A DNA stretch of 6,279 nt. Source: an uncultured Ruminococcus sp. (GTDB taxonomy: Bacteria; Bacillota; Clostridia; Oscillospirales; Acutalibacteraceae). A program made the position numbers and the translations under genes. Positions 6,199 through 6,279 of this stretch are shown piece by piece. The notes below the pieces were generated by a model, which made no database searches, had not been told where the DNA came from, and saw only the letters and a list, made by a program, of their open reading frames with translations. The stretch lies in assembly GCA_902766585.1 (NCBI GenBank), contig CACXDV010000019.1:1-6279 (forward strand), given 5' to 3'. Numbering within the stretch: position 1 is the stretch's first letter; every line of letters begins with the position of its first letter.

Positions 6199-6279
6199 CA
6201 TACTCCCCCGCCTACGCTTCGCTTAGAGGCGGGGGCTTCTCGCTCAAGTACAGCAACCTGTACAGTATCAACGAGCTAT
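6196..6279 (-). mobile_element. Possible terminal region of an IS200/IS605-type (TnpB) element, running off the right edge
   Basis: A 9-bp GC stem, CCCCCGCCT (6205-6213) pairing with AGGCGGGGG (6227-6235), caps a loop that on the minus strand contains GCGAAGC, a sequence known to form an exceptionally stable DNA mini-hairpin. A second structure follows: GTACAG (6248-6253) pairs with CTGTAC (6258-6263), enclosed by CTCG (6239-6242) and CGAG (6272-6275). Read on the minus strand, the order of branched stem, GC hairpin, short tail ending in TCA, then host sequence resembles the right end of IS605-type elements, where the omegaRNA of TnpB ends. No T run follows the hairpin on either strand, so it is not a normal terminator. 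No transposase is inside the window. Alternatives are a dispersed hairpin repeat or a degraded remnant. The call rests on structure and remembered resemblance. Confidence 0.42.

Noticed and set aside
6205..6235. GC hairpin after araC as an intrinsic terminator
   Set aside because: The stem is strong but there is no T run after it on either strand, unlike the clear terminator at 1881-1924.
6195..6279. Plus-strand open frame starting at a GTG that overlaps the araC stop (translation ending in YSNLYSINEL)
   Set aside because: It runs through the GC hairpin, has no ribosome site at the GTG, and is too short to judge before the window ends. The paired structure explains the region better. It could be reconsidered if the frame continues to the right.
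6214..6279. Minus-strand frame ending in a TAG at 6214-6216 as a possible TnpB C-terminus
   Set aside because: Only about 21 codons are visible with no TnpB motif, so a coding call is not supportable here.

Overview
The window looks like chromosomal DNA from a low-to-moderate GC, Gram-positive gut or rumen Clostridia species. A Ruminococcus-like (Oscillospiraceae) host is my best guess. This rests on strong AGGAGG-type ribosome sites, TTGAAA/TATAAT promoters, an Ala-rich secreted-protein leader, a cytoplasmic neopullulanase-type GH13 enzyme, and an AraC regulator with an N-terminal cupin domain. It is inferred from sequence character, not from a database match.

Layout, left to right. (1) Positions 1-1746, minus strand: the N-terminal 582 codons of a large secreted protein that runs off the left edge. 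It has a signal peptide, a beta-rich domain resembling clostridial carbohydrate-binding/beta-helix modules, and then four phases of a degenerate Tyr/Asp/Glu-rich repeat of about 92 residues. It has its own near-consensus promoter (1803-1831). (2) Positions 1881-1924: a bidirectional intrinsic terminator that separates it from the operon upstream. (3) Positions 1955-5039, minus strand: a two-gene operon with a 12-helix MATE-family transporter first, overlapping by 38 nt a GH13 neopullulanase/maltogenic-amylase-like enzyme of 579 residues. (4) Positions 5040-5316: a divergent regulatory region. It holds a predicted MATE-operon promoter with a perfect -10 and a weak -35, and just upstream of it two exact 11-bp direct repeats one 21-bp period apart, the usual geometry of an AraC-family operator. 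(5) Positions 5317-6198, plus strand: the AraC-family regulator. (6) Positions 6196-6279: a strongly structured end region whose hairpin resembles the right end / omegaRNA 3' end of an IS200/IS605-type (TnpB) element abutting the regulator's stop codon. The rest of that element would lie outside the window.

Working model (inference): the AraC protein senses a sugar or oligosaccharide through its cupin domain, binds the 21-bp-phased direct repeats, and activates the MATE-GH13 operon. The GH13 enzyme then breaks down alpha-glucans or maltodextrins inside the cell. Why a MATE transporter, rather than an ABC or PTS sugar importer, is translationally linked to this enzyme is the main open biological question. 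The secreted repeat protein appears to be a separate transcription unit and may not belong to the same pathway.
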